Positions 6,479 to 14,231 of a stretch of DNA of 16,317 nt are shown piece by piece. A program made the position numbers and the translations under genes. The stretch is from Hippea sp. (lineage in GTDB: Bacteria > Campylobacterota_A > Desulfurellia > Desulfurellales > Hippeaceae). The notes under the pieces are model-generated. The model did no database searches, had not been told where the DNA came from, and worked only from the letters and a program-made list of their open reading frames with translations. Numbering within the stretch: the first letter of the stretch is position 1; every line of letters starts with the position of its first letter. The stretch lies in assembly GCA_015486705.1 (NCBI GenBank), contig WFRG01000003.1, positions 1 to 16,317 of the forward strand, given 5' to 3'.

Positions 6479-7504
6479 ATGGTAGAGTTAATGAAAGAAG
6501 CGTATTTATACGAAAGGCTAAATAATAACAACATTCAATGCAATTTATGCTCCTTCAAGTGCAAGCTGTCAGATGGTCAAAAAGGCATCTGTGGTGTTAG
6601 AAAAAACGAGAAAGGCACGCTATATTCACTCGTTTATCCCAAAACTATAGCGAAAGCTGTAGATCCAATAGAAAAAAAACCTCTGTTTCACTTTCTACCC
6701 GGCACAAAAGCCTTTAGTATTGCAACAGTGGGCTGCAATTTCAAATGCCTATTCTGCCAGAATTGGGAAATAAGCCAATATCCACTGGAATACGGTAAAA
6801 TTGTAGGTGAGTATTATCCACCCGAAAAGGTTGTGGAGGATGCTTTAGCTACAGGTTGCAAAAGTATAGCCTACACATACACAGAGCCAACGATATTCTT
6901 TGAATACGCTATAGATACGGCCAAAATTGCAAAAGAAAACAGCTTAAAAAATATTTTTGTAACTAACGGATATATGACAAAGGAAGCTATAGACATGATG
7001 GCCGGCCTAATTGACGCTGCAAATGTAGATTTAAAGTCATTTTCAGATTCATTTTATTCAAAAATCTGTGGCGGTGCGAGGCTCAAACATGTTTTAGAAT
7101 CCATAGAATACATGAAAGAAAAAGGCATTTGGGTAGAACTCACAACCCTTATCATACCTGGTTTAAACGACAATTACGATGAAGCTAAAAAAATAGCTGA
7201 ATTCATATACCAAACAGACCCATCGATACCGTGGCATATCAGTAGATTTTACCCAACATACAAACTTACCAATATCCCGCCGACACCTGTACAAACAGTG
7301 AAAGATATTAGACAAATAGGCTTATCGGCTGGGCTCAAATACGTGTATACAGGCAATATTTTGGATGACAAAGGGGAAAATACGTACTGTCCAAAATGCG
7401 GAGAGCTTTTGATTTCAAGATTTGGTTTTGAGATTAAACTAAACAACATAAAAGATGGAAAATGCACCAAGTGTGGCGAAAAAATTGATATAGTGTGGAG
7501 TTGA
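6479..7504 (+). CDS. amrS: AmmeMemoRadiSam-type radical SAM enzyme
   Basis: A 341-residue radical SAM protein related to pyruvate formate-lyase activating enzymes. The SAM cluster motif is CNFKCLFC (Cys86, Cys90, Cys93). An N-terminal four-cysteine element (Cys21, Cys24, Cys28, Cys38) and the phrase DPIEKKPLFHFLPG are typical of the AmmeMemoRadiSam enzyme family. A C-terminal CPKCG...CTKCG pair suggests a zinc ribbon. The family is named for its co-occurrence with AMMECR1 and Memo proteins; its reaction is, to my knowledge, not established. Neither partner is next to it here. The ATG at 6479 abuts the protease stop and has no clear Shine-Dalgarno. An in-frame ATG at 6491 fits the usual family N-terminus (MKEAYLYERL) and is a real alternative. 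Only two bases separate the stop from the next gene's preferred GTG. Confidence 0.85.
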   Translation: MVELMKEAYLYERLNNNNIQCNLCSFKCKLSDGQKGICGVRKNEKGTLYSLVYPKTIAKAVDPIEKKPLFHFLPGTKAFSIATVGCNFKCLFCQNWEISQYPLEYGKIVGEYYPPEKVVEDALATGCKSIAYTYTEPTIFFEYAIDTAKIAKENSLKNIFVTNGYMTKEAIDMMAGLIDAANVDLKSFSDSFYSKICGGARLKHVLESIEYMKEKGIWVELTTLIIPGLNDNYDEAKKIAEFIYQTDPSIPWHISRFYPTYKLTNIPPTPVQTVKDIRQIGLSAGLKYVYTGNILDDKGENTYCPKCGELLISRFGFEIKLNNIKDGKCTKCGEKIDIVWS

Positions 7505-7509
7505 AAGTG
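7495..7509 (+). promoter_or_regulatory. Shine-Dalgarno choosing a GTG start for the phosphoribosyltransferase
   Basis: GGAG at 7497-7500, inside the last codons of the upstream gene, lies 6 bases before GTG at 7507-7509. An earlier in-frame GTG at 7495 would overlap this Shine-Dalgarno and has none of its own, so 7507 is preferred. Confidence 0.65.
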
Positions 7510-8022
7510 AGGCTTTTATTTGAGGAAAAGGAAATCAGTGAAAAAATAAAGGATTTGGCCAAAACTATCGATGAAATTGTAAAAGAGAACGAAGGAAAAA
7601 CAGTAGTACTCTACATAGAGAAAGGTGGAAAACCGTTCTTTGAGAAGCTGTTGAATTCCATGGAAACAAAACCGCTAACAGATTCTATAAGGGTAAAGAG
7701 TTACGAGGGTGTTAAAAGTTCAGGAAACATACGCTGGCTAAAAAAACCCTCTGTTGATTTAAAGGGTAAAACCTGCATCATTGTAGACGATATTTTAGAC
7801 ACTGGAAAAACAATAAAGAAGGTGAAAGAGTACATATTGGAAAATGGTGCGAAAGATTGCAAAATATGTGTTGCAGTCAATAAACACGAAAGAAGAGAAG
7901 AAGATATAGAGCCAGACTACTACCTGTTTGACTTAGATGAAGGATTCATCGTTGGGTTTGGCATGGATTACAACGAAAAATACAGAGAGTTGCCCTCAAT
8001 ATACATAATGGGCGAACAGTAG
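7507..8022 (+). CDS. hpt: Hypoxanthine phosphoribosyltransferase-like protein
   Basis: A 171-residue type I phosphoribosyltransferase, most like bacterial hypoxanthine/guanine phosphoribosyltransferases, which salvage purine bases to nucleotides using PRPP. The PRPP-binding motif is VDDILDTGKT (93-102). The C-terminal FIVGFGMDYNEKYRELPSIY matches the purine-specificity and metal-binding end of HPRT. The flexible-loop region SYEGVKSSGNI is recognisable. The first loop reads IEKGGKPFF where HPRTs usually have VLKGAxxF, so the protein is divergent at that point. A xanthine or other purine base substrate is possible. The start is GTG at 7507, with GGAG 6 bases upstream, two bases after the previous stop. 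The neighbours do not form a purine pathway; it looks like one housekeeping gene in a mixed run. Confidence 0.75.
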   Translation: MRLLFEEKEISEKIKDLAKTIDEIVKENEGKTVVLYIEKGGKPFFEKLLNSMETKPLTDSIRVKSYEGVKSSGNIRWLKKPSVDLKGKTCIIVDDILDTGKTIKKVKEYILENGAKDCKICVAVNKHERREEDIEPDYYLFDLDEGFIVGFGMDYNEKYRELPSIYIMGEQ

Positions 8023-8041
8023 CTAAAAAATCAAAGCAGAT

Positions 8042-9034
8042 ATGACAACTTTAAACAGAAGGTGTGTTGTATTATATTCTGGTGGGTTGGATAGCTTACT
8101 TTCTTTGGTAATAATGAAAAATTTAGGGTTCGAAGCCATACCGCTTTTTATAAAAACACCTTTTTACAACAAAGATATAAACTCAATAAAAGAACAATTA
8201 GAGCCCTTTGGCGTAAAATTAGCAGTAAAAGAGGATTTTAAAGGATACATGAGCATGCTAAAAAATCCTCGTTTTGGTTATGGTAAAAACCTAAACCCAT
8301 GTATAGACTGTAAAATCTTCTTCTACAAAAAGGCAAAAGAGTTAATGGAAGAAACACAGGCAAGTTTCGTTGTAACAGGTGAGGTATTAGGGCAAAGGCC
8401 AATGAGTCAGCGCTCATACACAATACTTAGAACAATAGAGAAACAGTCAGGTTTAAGCGACTTGGTTTTAAGGCCGTTATCTGCGCAGTGCTTACCAGAG
8501 ACAAAAATGGAACAGGAAAGCATAGTTGATAGAGAAAAACTTTATTGCATACAAGGAAGAGCAAGAAAAAAACAGTTAGAGTTGGCAAAAAGCCTGGGAA
8601 TAAAAAATTTTGAAAGTCCGGCTGGAGGATGCCTTTTGACTGACGTACAGTTTAGCGCCAGATTAAAAGAAACAATGAACAGAAAAGAGGAGTTTTATAA
8701 CCCTAAAGCCATAGAGCTATTACACATAGGGCGACATTTTAGGATTGACGGATTTAGGTTTGTGGTATCAAGAAACGAAGATGAAACCAAAGAACTACTT
8801 GAAAACTTTGATTTTTTACCAATTGTAATGTGCCTAAATGAACCAGGTGCAGTAGGTGTCTTTTTAAAGGAACCTCACATGGATACCATAATAAAAGGAG
8901 CTTCTATTGTAAAAAGATATTCTAGAAAAGCTCAAAGTTTGATATTTAAAGGCTCAAGGGAATTTATTATTGATATAAAACCGATGGGGGACGAAGAAAT
9001 CATCAAGTACAGAATCGGAGGGGCAAATGCTTGA
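8042..9034 (+). CDS. PP-loop ATPase, ThiI/MnmA-like putative tRNA thiolation protein
   Basis: A 330-residue protein with an N-terminal PP-loop ATP-pyrophosphatase domain: SGGLDS at 13-18, a NPCIDCK segment at 85-91 and the block [12 protein letters not shown] at 112-123. These resemble ThiI and MnmA, which adenylate a tRNA uridine before sulfur insertion. It has no THUMP domain or rhodanese domain. Three cysteines (Cys87, Cys90 in CIDC, and Cys197 in PAGGC) follow the CxxC plus C pattern of [4Fe-4S]-dependent thiolases such as TtcA/TtuA, so it may use a cluster rather than a persulfide relay. Residues beyond about 210 form a C-terminal domain I cannot assign. Annotation pipelines often call such proteins tRNA 4-thiouridine or 2-thiouridine enzymes; the modified base is not deducible here. 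The ATG at 8042 has only a weak Shine-Dalgarno. The stop overlaps prfA by 8 bases. Confidence 0.7.
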   Translation: MTTLNRRCVVLYSGGLDSLLSLVIMKNLGFEAIPLFIKTPFYNKDINSIKEQLEPFGVKLAVKEDFKGYMSMLKNPRFGYGKNLNPCIDCKIFFYKKAKELMEETQASFVVTGEVLGQRPMSQRSYTILRTIEKQSGLSDLVLRPLSAQCLPETKMEQESIVDREKLYCIQGRARKKQLELAKSLGIKNFESPAGGCLLTDVQFSARLKETMNRKEEFYNPKAIELLHIGRHFRIDGFRFVVSRNEDETKELLENFDFLPIVMCLNEPGAVGVFLKEPHMDTIIKGASIVKRYSRKAQSLIFKGSREFIIDIKPMGDEEIIKYRIGGANA

Positions 9035-10091
9035 AGAGAAACTTAAAGAAATACAGGAAAGATACAAAGAGATAGAAGGAAAGCTCTCAGACCCGAACAT
9101 AGTAAACGATATGAAAGCCTATAAAGAACTCAGCTCAGACCTAAAAAAACTCACACCAATAGTAGAAAAGGCAAATGAATACGAGAACATTCTAAGCCAA
9201 ATAAAAGAAAACGAAGAACTATTAGAAGATGAAGAACTTAAAGAGTTGGCTAAAGAGGAACTGAAAGAATTAAAAGAGCGACTATCACAACTGGAGAATG
9301 AAATAAAGATTTTGCTTCTGCCTAAAGATGAAGCTGACGACAACAACGTAATTTTAGAGATTAGGGCAGGAACAGGCGGAGAAGAGGCAGCACTGTTTGC
9401 AGCAGACCTTTTTAGGATGTATTCAAGGTTTGCAGAAAGAAAGGGTTTTAAAATAGAAGTATTGAGCAAAAGTATGTCAGATACTGGAGGATTTAAGGAA
9501 ATTATTGCGGAAATCAAGGGCAAAGGTGCATATTCGCTATTCAAATACGAAAGCGGAACGCATAGGGTGCAAAGAATACCTGTAACAGAATCTCAAGGCA
9601 GAATACATACCTCGGCGGCAACGGTGGCCGTTCTGCCCGAAGCAAAAGATATAGATGTTGAAATCAACCCCGAAGACTTAAGAATTGATGTGTTTAGGGC
9701 AAGTGGACATGGTGGGCAGCACGTAAACACAACAGACTCTGCCGTTCGCATAACACACCTACCAACAGGAACTGTTGTAAGTTGTCAAGATGAAAAATCA
9801 CAATATAAAAATAAAGAAAAAGCCATGAAAATACTAAAATCGAGGCTTTATGACCTCTATAGAAGACAAAAAGAACAAGAGAGAGCTGAAGAGAGGAGGT
9901 CACAAATTGGCTCAGGCGACAGGTCTGAACGCATAAGAACATACAACTTCCCTCAAGGTAGAATTACAGACCACAGAATAAACTTGACTTTGTATAAACT
10001 TGACAGCATTATGGAAGGTGAACTCGACGAGGTAATTGAGGCTTTGACTGTGGATGACCAAGCAAGAAAATTAAAAGAAAGCGGATTATAA
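9027..10091 (+). CDS. prfA: Peptide chain release factor 1
   Basis: The 354-residue protein recognises UAA and UAG in the ribosomal A site and triggers release of the finished peptide. It is RF1 rather than RF2 because the codon-reading motif is of PxT type (Pro185-Val-Thr187 in [14 protein letters not shown]), not SPF. The catalytic GGQ is at 229-231 in SGHGGQHVN, and the following conserved [12 protein letters not shown] is intact. The first ~100 residues are rich in Glu, Lys and Leu, matching the helical domain 1. Length is normal. The ATG at 9027 follows GGAGGGGCAA and lies inside the 3' end of the PP-loop gene, so translation is probably coupled. The methyltransferase PrmC, which modifies GGQ and often follows prfA, is not adjacent; ychF follows after 9 bases. 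Confidence 0.97.
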   Translation: MLEEKLKEIQERYKEIEGKLSDPNIVNDMKAYKELSSDLKKLTPIVEKANEYENILSQIKENEELLEDEELKELAKEELKELKERLSQLENEIKILLLPKDEADDNNVILEIRAGTGGEEAALFAADLFRMYSRFAERKGFKIEVLSKSMSDTGGFKEIIAEIKGKGAYSLFKYESGTHRVQRIPVTESQGRIHTSAATVAVLPEAKDIDVEINPEDLRIDVFRASGHGGQHVNTTDSAVRITHLPTGTVVSCQDEKSQYKNKEKAMKILKSRLYDLYRRQKEQERAEERRSQIGSGDRSERIRTYNFPQGRITDHRINLTLYKLDSIMEGELDEVIEALTVDDQARKLKESGL

Positions 10092-10100
10092 GGAGATAAA

Positions 10101-11192
10101 ATGGGTTTTAAATGCGGTATAGTTGGCCTGCCAAATGTAGGAAAATCAACAACATTCAATGCCCTAAGTAAGGCAAATGCTGAAAGCTCTAACTTCCCTT
10201 TTTGCACAATAGACCCAAACGTTGGCATAGCAACAGTAAAAGATGAGCGTTTGTATAAACTGGCAGAACTGGTTAATCCTAAAAAAATCACGCCTCCAAC
10301 AGTAGAGTTTGTCGATATTGCAGGCTTAGTAAAGGGTGCAAGTCAAGGGGCAGGCTTGGGCAATAAATTTCTATCACACATTAGAGACGTTCAGGTTATA
10401 GTACATGTGGTTAGATGTTTCGAAGATGAAGACATAGTGCATACAATGGGAGATGTTAACCCAAAAAGGGACATAGAGGTTATAGACTTAGAGCTGATAC
10501 TTGCAGACCTTCAAACCATTGAAAACAGAAGCAATAAACTTTCAAAACAGGTAAAAACTGGGGATAAAAAATCAAAAGAAGAACTTGAGATTTTAGGAAA
10601 ATTCAAGGAAATTTTAGAAAGTGGAAAACCTCTGAGAACGCAGGTTTTTAACGAAAAGGAGCTAAACATAATAAAAGAACTTAAACTGTTAAGCGCCAAG
10701 CCGGTTATCTATGTGGCAAATGTATCAGAGAACGATGTGAGAGGCAATGAGTATTCCAACGAGGTTCAAGAAATAGCTAACAAAGAAAGCGCACCTGTTA
10801 TTGTGCTGTCAAGCAAAGTAGAAGAACAAATAAGCAGGTTAGACGAAGAGGAAAAAAGGGAATTTATGGAAATGCTTGAAATAGAAGAATCCGGATTAGA
10901 AAAACTAGCTAAAGTTGGATATAAAATGCTTGGCTTAATCACGTTTTTTACAGCTGGACCAAAGGAGGTAAGGGGTTGGACAATAACCAAAGGCACGACG
11001 GCAAAAGAGGCAGCTGGTGTAATACACAGCGACATAGAGAGAGGCTTTATAAGGGCTGAAATAATAAAATACGATGACTACATAATTTGCGGCGGAGAAA
11101 AAGAAGCCAAAGAAAAAGGGCTAATGCATTTGGAAGGCAAGGATTACATAATGCAAGATGGCGATGTAGTCTATTTTAGGTTCAACGTATGA
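10101..11192 (+). CDS. ychF: Redox-regulated ATPase YchF (OLA1/Obg family)
   Basis: A 363-residue Obg-family P-loop protein that binds ribosomes and, unlike most GTPases of this class, prefers ATP. The nucleotide-binding motifs are GLPNVGKST (9-17) and DIAGLVKGASQGAGLGNKF (from 72). NVSE (207-210) stands where GTPases have NKxD, which explains the ATP preference. A coiled-coil insertion lies around residues 130-180, and the C-terminal TGS domain includes TFFTAGPKEVRGWTI and ends YIMQDGDVVYFRFNV, as usual. Length and start are standard; the ATG at 10101 has AAGGAG 5-6 bases upstream. It follows prfA directly, and its stop overlaps the ribF start as ATGA. Placement next to RF1 fits a translation-related role but is not proof of one. 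Confidence 0.97.
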   Translation: MGFKCGIVGLPNVGKSTTFNALSKANAESSNFPFCTIDPNVGIATVKDERLYKLAELVNPKKITPPTVEFVDIAGLVKGASQGAGLGNKFLSHIRDVQVIVHVVRCFEDEDIVHTMGDVNPKRDIEVIDLELILADLQTIENRSNKLSKQVKTGDKKSKEELEILGKFKEILESGKPLRTQVFNEKELNIIKELKLLSAKPVIYVANVSENDVRGNEYSNEVQEIANKESAPVIVLSSKVEEQISRLDEEEKREFMEMLEIEESGLEKLAKVGYKMLGLITFFTAGPKEVRGWTITKGTTAKEAAGVIHSDIERGFIRAEIIKYDDYIICGGEKEAKEKGLMHLEGKDYIMQDGDVVYFRFNV

Positions 11193-12103
11193 GAGTAATT
11201 AGGGACATATACAAGCCGTGTTATATAAAAAAACCGGTTATTGCTTTAGGTAATTTTGATGGAATACACCTGGGGCATCAAGCACTAATAAAAGAGACAG
11301 TTAGGCGTGCAAATAAAAATAGCGGAACGCCTGTTCTTTTTACCTTTTATCCGCATCCAATAAAGGTAATAAAAAACATAAACGAGCCATTTTTAATTCA
11401 AACGTTTAAAGAAAAGGCGAAGATTGTTGAGAGCTTTGGTATAGAAACGATAATATGTGCAAGGTTTACAAAGGAGTTTGCTCAATTAGACCCAGAGTAC
11501 TTTATCAAAAAAATACTTGTAGAGAATTTGGGCGTTGAGGCGGTATGTGTAGGTCATAATTATACCTTCGGTAAAAAAGGTGTAGGAACAACAAAAACCC
11601 TAAAGGAGTACGCTTTAAAATACTCTTTTGATGCCATTGTTATACCACCTGTTAAAATAGAAGGAATTGTTGTCAGCTCAACAAAGATAAGGGAGTTCTT
11701 AAGAAATGGGCTTATCGCTAACGCAAACGAGTTTTTAGGCAGAAAGTACACGATATCGGGCATAGTAAAAGAGGGCGATAGGCGCGGTAAATCGTTAGGA
11801 TTTCCAACGGCAAATATATATCCGAAGAACGAAATTCTGCTTCTAAATGGTGTTTATGCAGCTTATGCCTATATTGACTCAAAAAAATACAAAGCGGCCG
11901 TAAACGTGGGTGTAAATCCAACATTTAGAGGAACTCTAAAACACATAGAGGCGCATTTGATAGGGTTTAAAGGAAACATATATAGAAAAAAGATAAAAAT
12001 AGAGTTTGTAGATTTTATAAGAGGAGAGAAGGCTTTTAAAAAAATAGACGAACTTATTAGGCAAATCAACTCAGACATAAAAAAGATAGAAAAAATGCTA
12101 TAG
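11189..12103 (+). CDS. ribF: Bifunctional riboflavin kinase / FAD synthetase
   Basis: The 304-residue prokaryotic RibF phosphorylates riboflavin to FMN and adenylates FMN to FAD in the cytosol. The N-terminal FAD synthetase (nucleotidyltransferase) domain has GNFDGIHLGH (21-30), TFYPHP and the SSTKIR motif. The C-terminal riboflavin kinase domain starts near residue 180, with GKSLGFPTANI (200-210), NGVYAAYA and NVGVNPTF, and ends with the EFVDFIRGEKAF helix region. Both domains are complete, and the length is typical. The ATG overlaps the ychF stop by four bases, indicating translational coupling. The next two genes encode enzymes of prenylated-FMN and FMN-dependent families, so flavin supply and flavin users are adjacent. 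No FMN riboswitch is visible; the space upstream is entirely coding. Confidence 0.96.
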   Translation: MRVIRDIYKPCYIKKPVIALGNFDGIHLGHQALIKETVRRANKNSGTPVLFTFYPHPIKVIKNINEPFLIQTFKEKAKIVESFGIETIICARFTKEFAQLDPEYFIKKILVENLGVEAVCVGHNYTFGKKGVGTTKTLKEYALKYSFDAIVIPPVKIEGIVVSSTKIREFLRNGLIANANEFLGRKYTISGIVKEGDRRGKSLGFPTANIYPKNEILLLNGVYAAYAYIDSKKYKAAVNVGVNPTFRGTLKHIEAHLIGFKGNIYRKKIKIEFVDFIRGEKAFKKIDELIRQINSDIKKIEKML

Positions 12104-12111
12104 GTGATGAG

Positions 12112-13560
12112 ATGGTTTTTGAAAATTTGCACGAATACTTAGACGCCCTAAAAAAGAAAAATGAGCTTATTGTAATAAAGGAAGAAGTTGACCCAGTTTA
12201 TGAAATGGGACAGATAGCAGACAGATTAATTAAAGGAAAAGGCCCCGCTGTGTTATTTAAAAAACCGAAGGGAAGCGACATCCCTGTAGTAATGAACATG
12301 TTCGGCACCAAAGAGCGCACAGAATTCGCACTGAACGTTGAAAACTTAGACGACCTTGGAAAAAGGGTGGAAGAACTGGTTAACGCTGAAATACCGTATA
12401 ACTTTTGGGATAAGCTGAAAAACATAGTAAAGCTAAAAGAGTTCAGTAAATACATACCAAAAATTGTAAAAGAGGCACCATCTCAAGAGGTAATAATAGA
12501 CGATGTTGACCTATCTAAACTGCCCATCTTAAAAACTTGGCCAAAAGACGGAGGCAGGTTTATAACCCTACCACTTGTTTTTACAAAAAACCCAATAACG
12601 GGCAAACAAAACTGCGGCATGTATAGAATGCAGATGTTTGATAAAGACACAACCGGTATGCATTGGCACATACACAAAGATGGGGCTCATCATTTTAGGT
12701 GGTACAAAGAAAAAGGTGAGGTTATGCCGGTTTGCGTGGCAATAGGCGCAGACCCCATAACGATTTATACGGCGACAGCACCGCTACCTGAAGATATAGA
12801 TGAAATGTTGTTTACTTCATTTTTAAGGAGAAAACCGATAAAACTTGTCAAAGCAACACTTTCAGATATTTTAGTTCCTGCGGAGGCTGAAATTATTTTA
12901 GAGGGTTATGTTGACCCAAATGAGCCATCGCATTTGGAAGGACCTTTTGGCGATCATACAGGGTATTATTCACTTGAGGATTACTACCCTGTTTTTCATA
13001 TAAAACGTATAACGATGAGAAAAGACGCTATATACCCGGCAACAATAGTCGGAAAACCGCCAATGGAAGATTGCTTTTTAGGAAAAGCTACAGAGAGGCT
13101 GTTCTTGCCAATTATTAAAAAAATACTGCCTGAAATTATTGATATAAACCTTCCTATAGAAGGCATTTTTCACAACTTCGCATTTGTCTCTATAGACAAG
13201 CAATATCCCGGTCATGCTTTCAAAGTCATAAATGCCCTCTGGGGTTTAGGTATGATGAGCTTAACAAAAATCATAGCTGTTTTTGATAAAAATGTTAATG
13301 TGCAAGATATTGGCGAGGTAATTTGGAGATTAGGCAACAATATAGAACCACAGAGGGACATAATATTTACAAAAGGCCCATTGGATGTTTTAGAACATGC
13401 TTCAAACATACCGTTTTTAGGTTCAAAAATGGGTATAGATGCAACAAAGAAGTGGAAAAGCGAAGGGTTTTCAAGGGAGTGGCCAGACGACATAGAAATG
13501 GAAAGCAACGTAGTTTTAAAAATGGATAAGCTGTTGAAAAAATACTGGAAAGGGGGTTAA
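12112..13560 (+). CDS. ubiD: UbiD-family decarboxylase (prenylated-FMN dependent)
   Basis: The 482-residue protein belongs to the UbiD family of reversible decarboxylases that use prenylated FMN. Recognisable family segments include NCGMYRMQMFDKDTTGMHWHI in the flavin-binding part (an arginine of the E-R-E catalytic set is expected here), EIILEGYVDP, and EGPFGDHTGYYS starting at Glu276. The usual ending has a GATKKW-like stretch (here GIDATKKW). Length is close to E. coli UbiD. In quinone-making bacteria this class decarboxylates aromatic or naphthoic acid precursors. Here the quinone could be menaquinone made by the futalosine route, but no other quinone gene is in view, so the substrate is uncertain. 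The cofactor-making UbiX is not in the window. The ATG at 12112 is 8 bases after the ribF stop, with AGGTGAT just upstream. It is probably co-transcribed with ribF and the nitroreductase. Confidence 0.88.
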   Translation: MVFENLHEYLDALKKKNELIVIKEEVDPVYEMGQIADRLIKGKGPAVLFKKPKGSDIPVVMNMFGTKERTEFALNVENLDDLGKRVEELVNAEIPYNFWDKLKNIVKLKEFSKYIPKIVKEAPSQEVIIDDVDLSKLPILKTWPKDGGRFITLPLVFTKNPITGKQNCGMYRMQMFDKDTTGMHWHIHKDGAHHFRWYKEKGEVMPVCVAIGADPITIYTATAPLPEDIDEMLFTSFLRRKPIKLVKATLSDILVPAEAEIILEGYVDPNEPSHLEGPFGDHTGYYSLEDYYPVFHIKRITMRKDAIYPATIVGKPPMEDCFLGKATERLFLPIIKKILPEIIDINLPIEGIFHNFAFVSIDKQYPGHAFKVINALWGLGMMSLTKIIAVFDKNVNVQDIGEVIWRLGNNIEPQRDIIFTKGPLDVLEHASNIPFLGSKMGIDATKKWKSEGFSREWPDDIEMESNVVLKMDKLLKKYWKGG

Positions 13561-13562
13561 AA

Positions 13563-14231
13563 ATGAACGTAATTGATGCTGTAAAGGCAAGATTTTCTGT
13601 AAGAAAATTTTTGGATAAGCCTGTGGATAAGGAATTGGTGTATAAAATTTTGGACATCGCACGATGGTCTCCATCTGGACATAACTTGCAACCGTGGGAA
13701 GTAGCCGTTGTAATGGGTAGAAAGAAAGATGAATTATCAGAGAAATTGATTGAAGCTGTGAAGAATAAAGCCGAGAGAAAATATGACTATTTTTATAGCC
13801 CAAAAGTGTTACCAGAGCACATAAACGCAAGAAGAAAACAATGTAATACGCTTGTCTTTGAGCACAAAGGCATAGACCCTAAAAACGATAAAGAAGCGCT
13901 CATGGAACACATACTTGAGAATTTTAGATTCTTTGGAGCACCTGTAGCCCTAATCATTATGAGAGAAAAAGAGTTAGGAGAACCATCTTATATAGATTTA
14001 GGCATATTTGGCCAAACAATTATGCTAACTGCCTTGGAGTTTGGACTAGCTACATGCGCACAAACCTCCGTGGCAGCATATCCCTATGTAATAAGGGATG
14101 CCTTGGGAATTCCAGAAAACAAAATGATAGTTTATGCCATTGTTCTTGGATACCCAGACATGGATGCACACATCAACAAGCTCAGAATGCCACGGGATGA
14201 GGTTGATAAATTCGCTACATTCTACGAATAA
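13563..14231 (+). CDS. Nitroreductase-family FMN oxidoreductase
   Basis: A 222-residue member of the FMN-dependent nitroreductase family, dimeric by family, which reduces nitroaromatics, quinones or flavins with NAD(P)H. The FMN-binding arginines are in RFSVRKF (10-16). SPSGHNLQPW (about 36-45) and VLGYPD near the C-terminus are typical, and the central DLGIFGQTIMLTALEFGLATCAQ helix lines the dimer interface. The usual role cannot be told from sequence, since many members have unknown physiological substrates. The ATG at 13563 comes two bases after the ubiD stop, with an AAAGGGGG Shine-Dalgarno inside ubiD. Its TAA is followed without a gap, and in the same frame, by the ATG of recG. A terminator-like hairpin starts 40 bases beyond the stop, exactly where a terminator for this gene would be expected. 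Confidence 0.9.
   Translation: MNVIDAVKARFSVRKFLDKPVDKELVYKILDIARWSPSGHNLQPWEVAVVMGRKKDELSEKLIEAVKNKAERKYDYFYSPKVLPEHINARRKQCNTLVFEHKGIDPKNDKEALMEHILENFRFFGAPVALIIMREKELGEPSYIDLGIFGQTIMLTALEFGLATCAQTSVAAYPYVIRDALGIPENKMIVYAIVLGYPDMDAHINKLRMPRDEVDKFATFYE

Noticed and set aside
9119..9544. Serine-rich 141-codon open frame opposite prfA, and similar long frames opposite icd, ychF and the M50 gene
   Set aside because: They lie wholly within well-supported genes on the other strand, have low-complexity composition typical of mirrored codons, and lack credible ribosome binding sites or family motifs.
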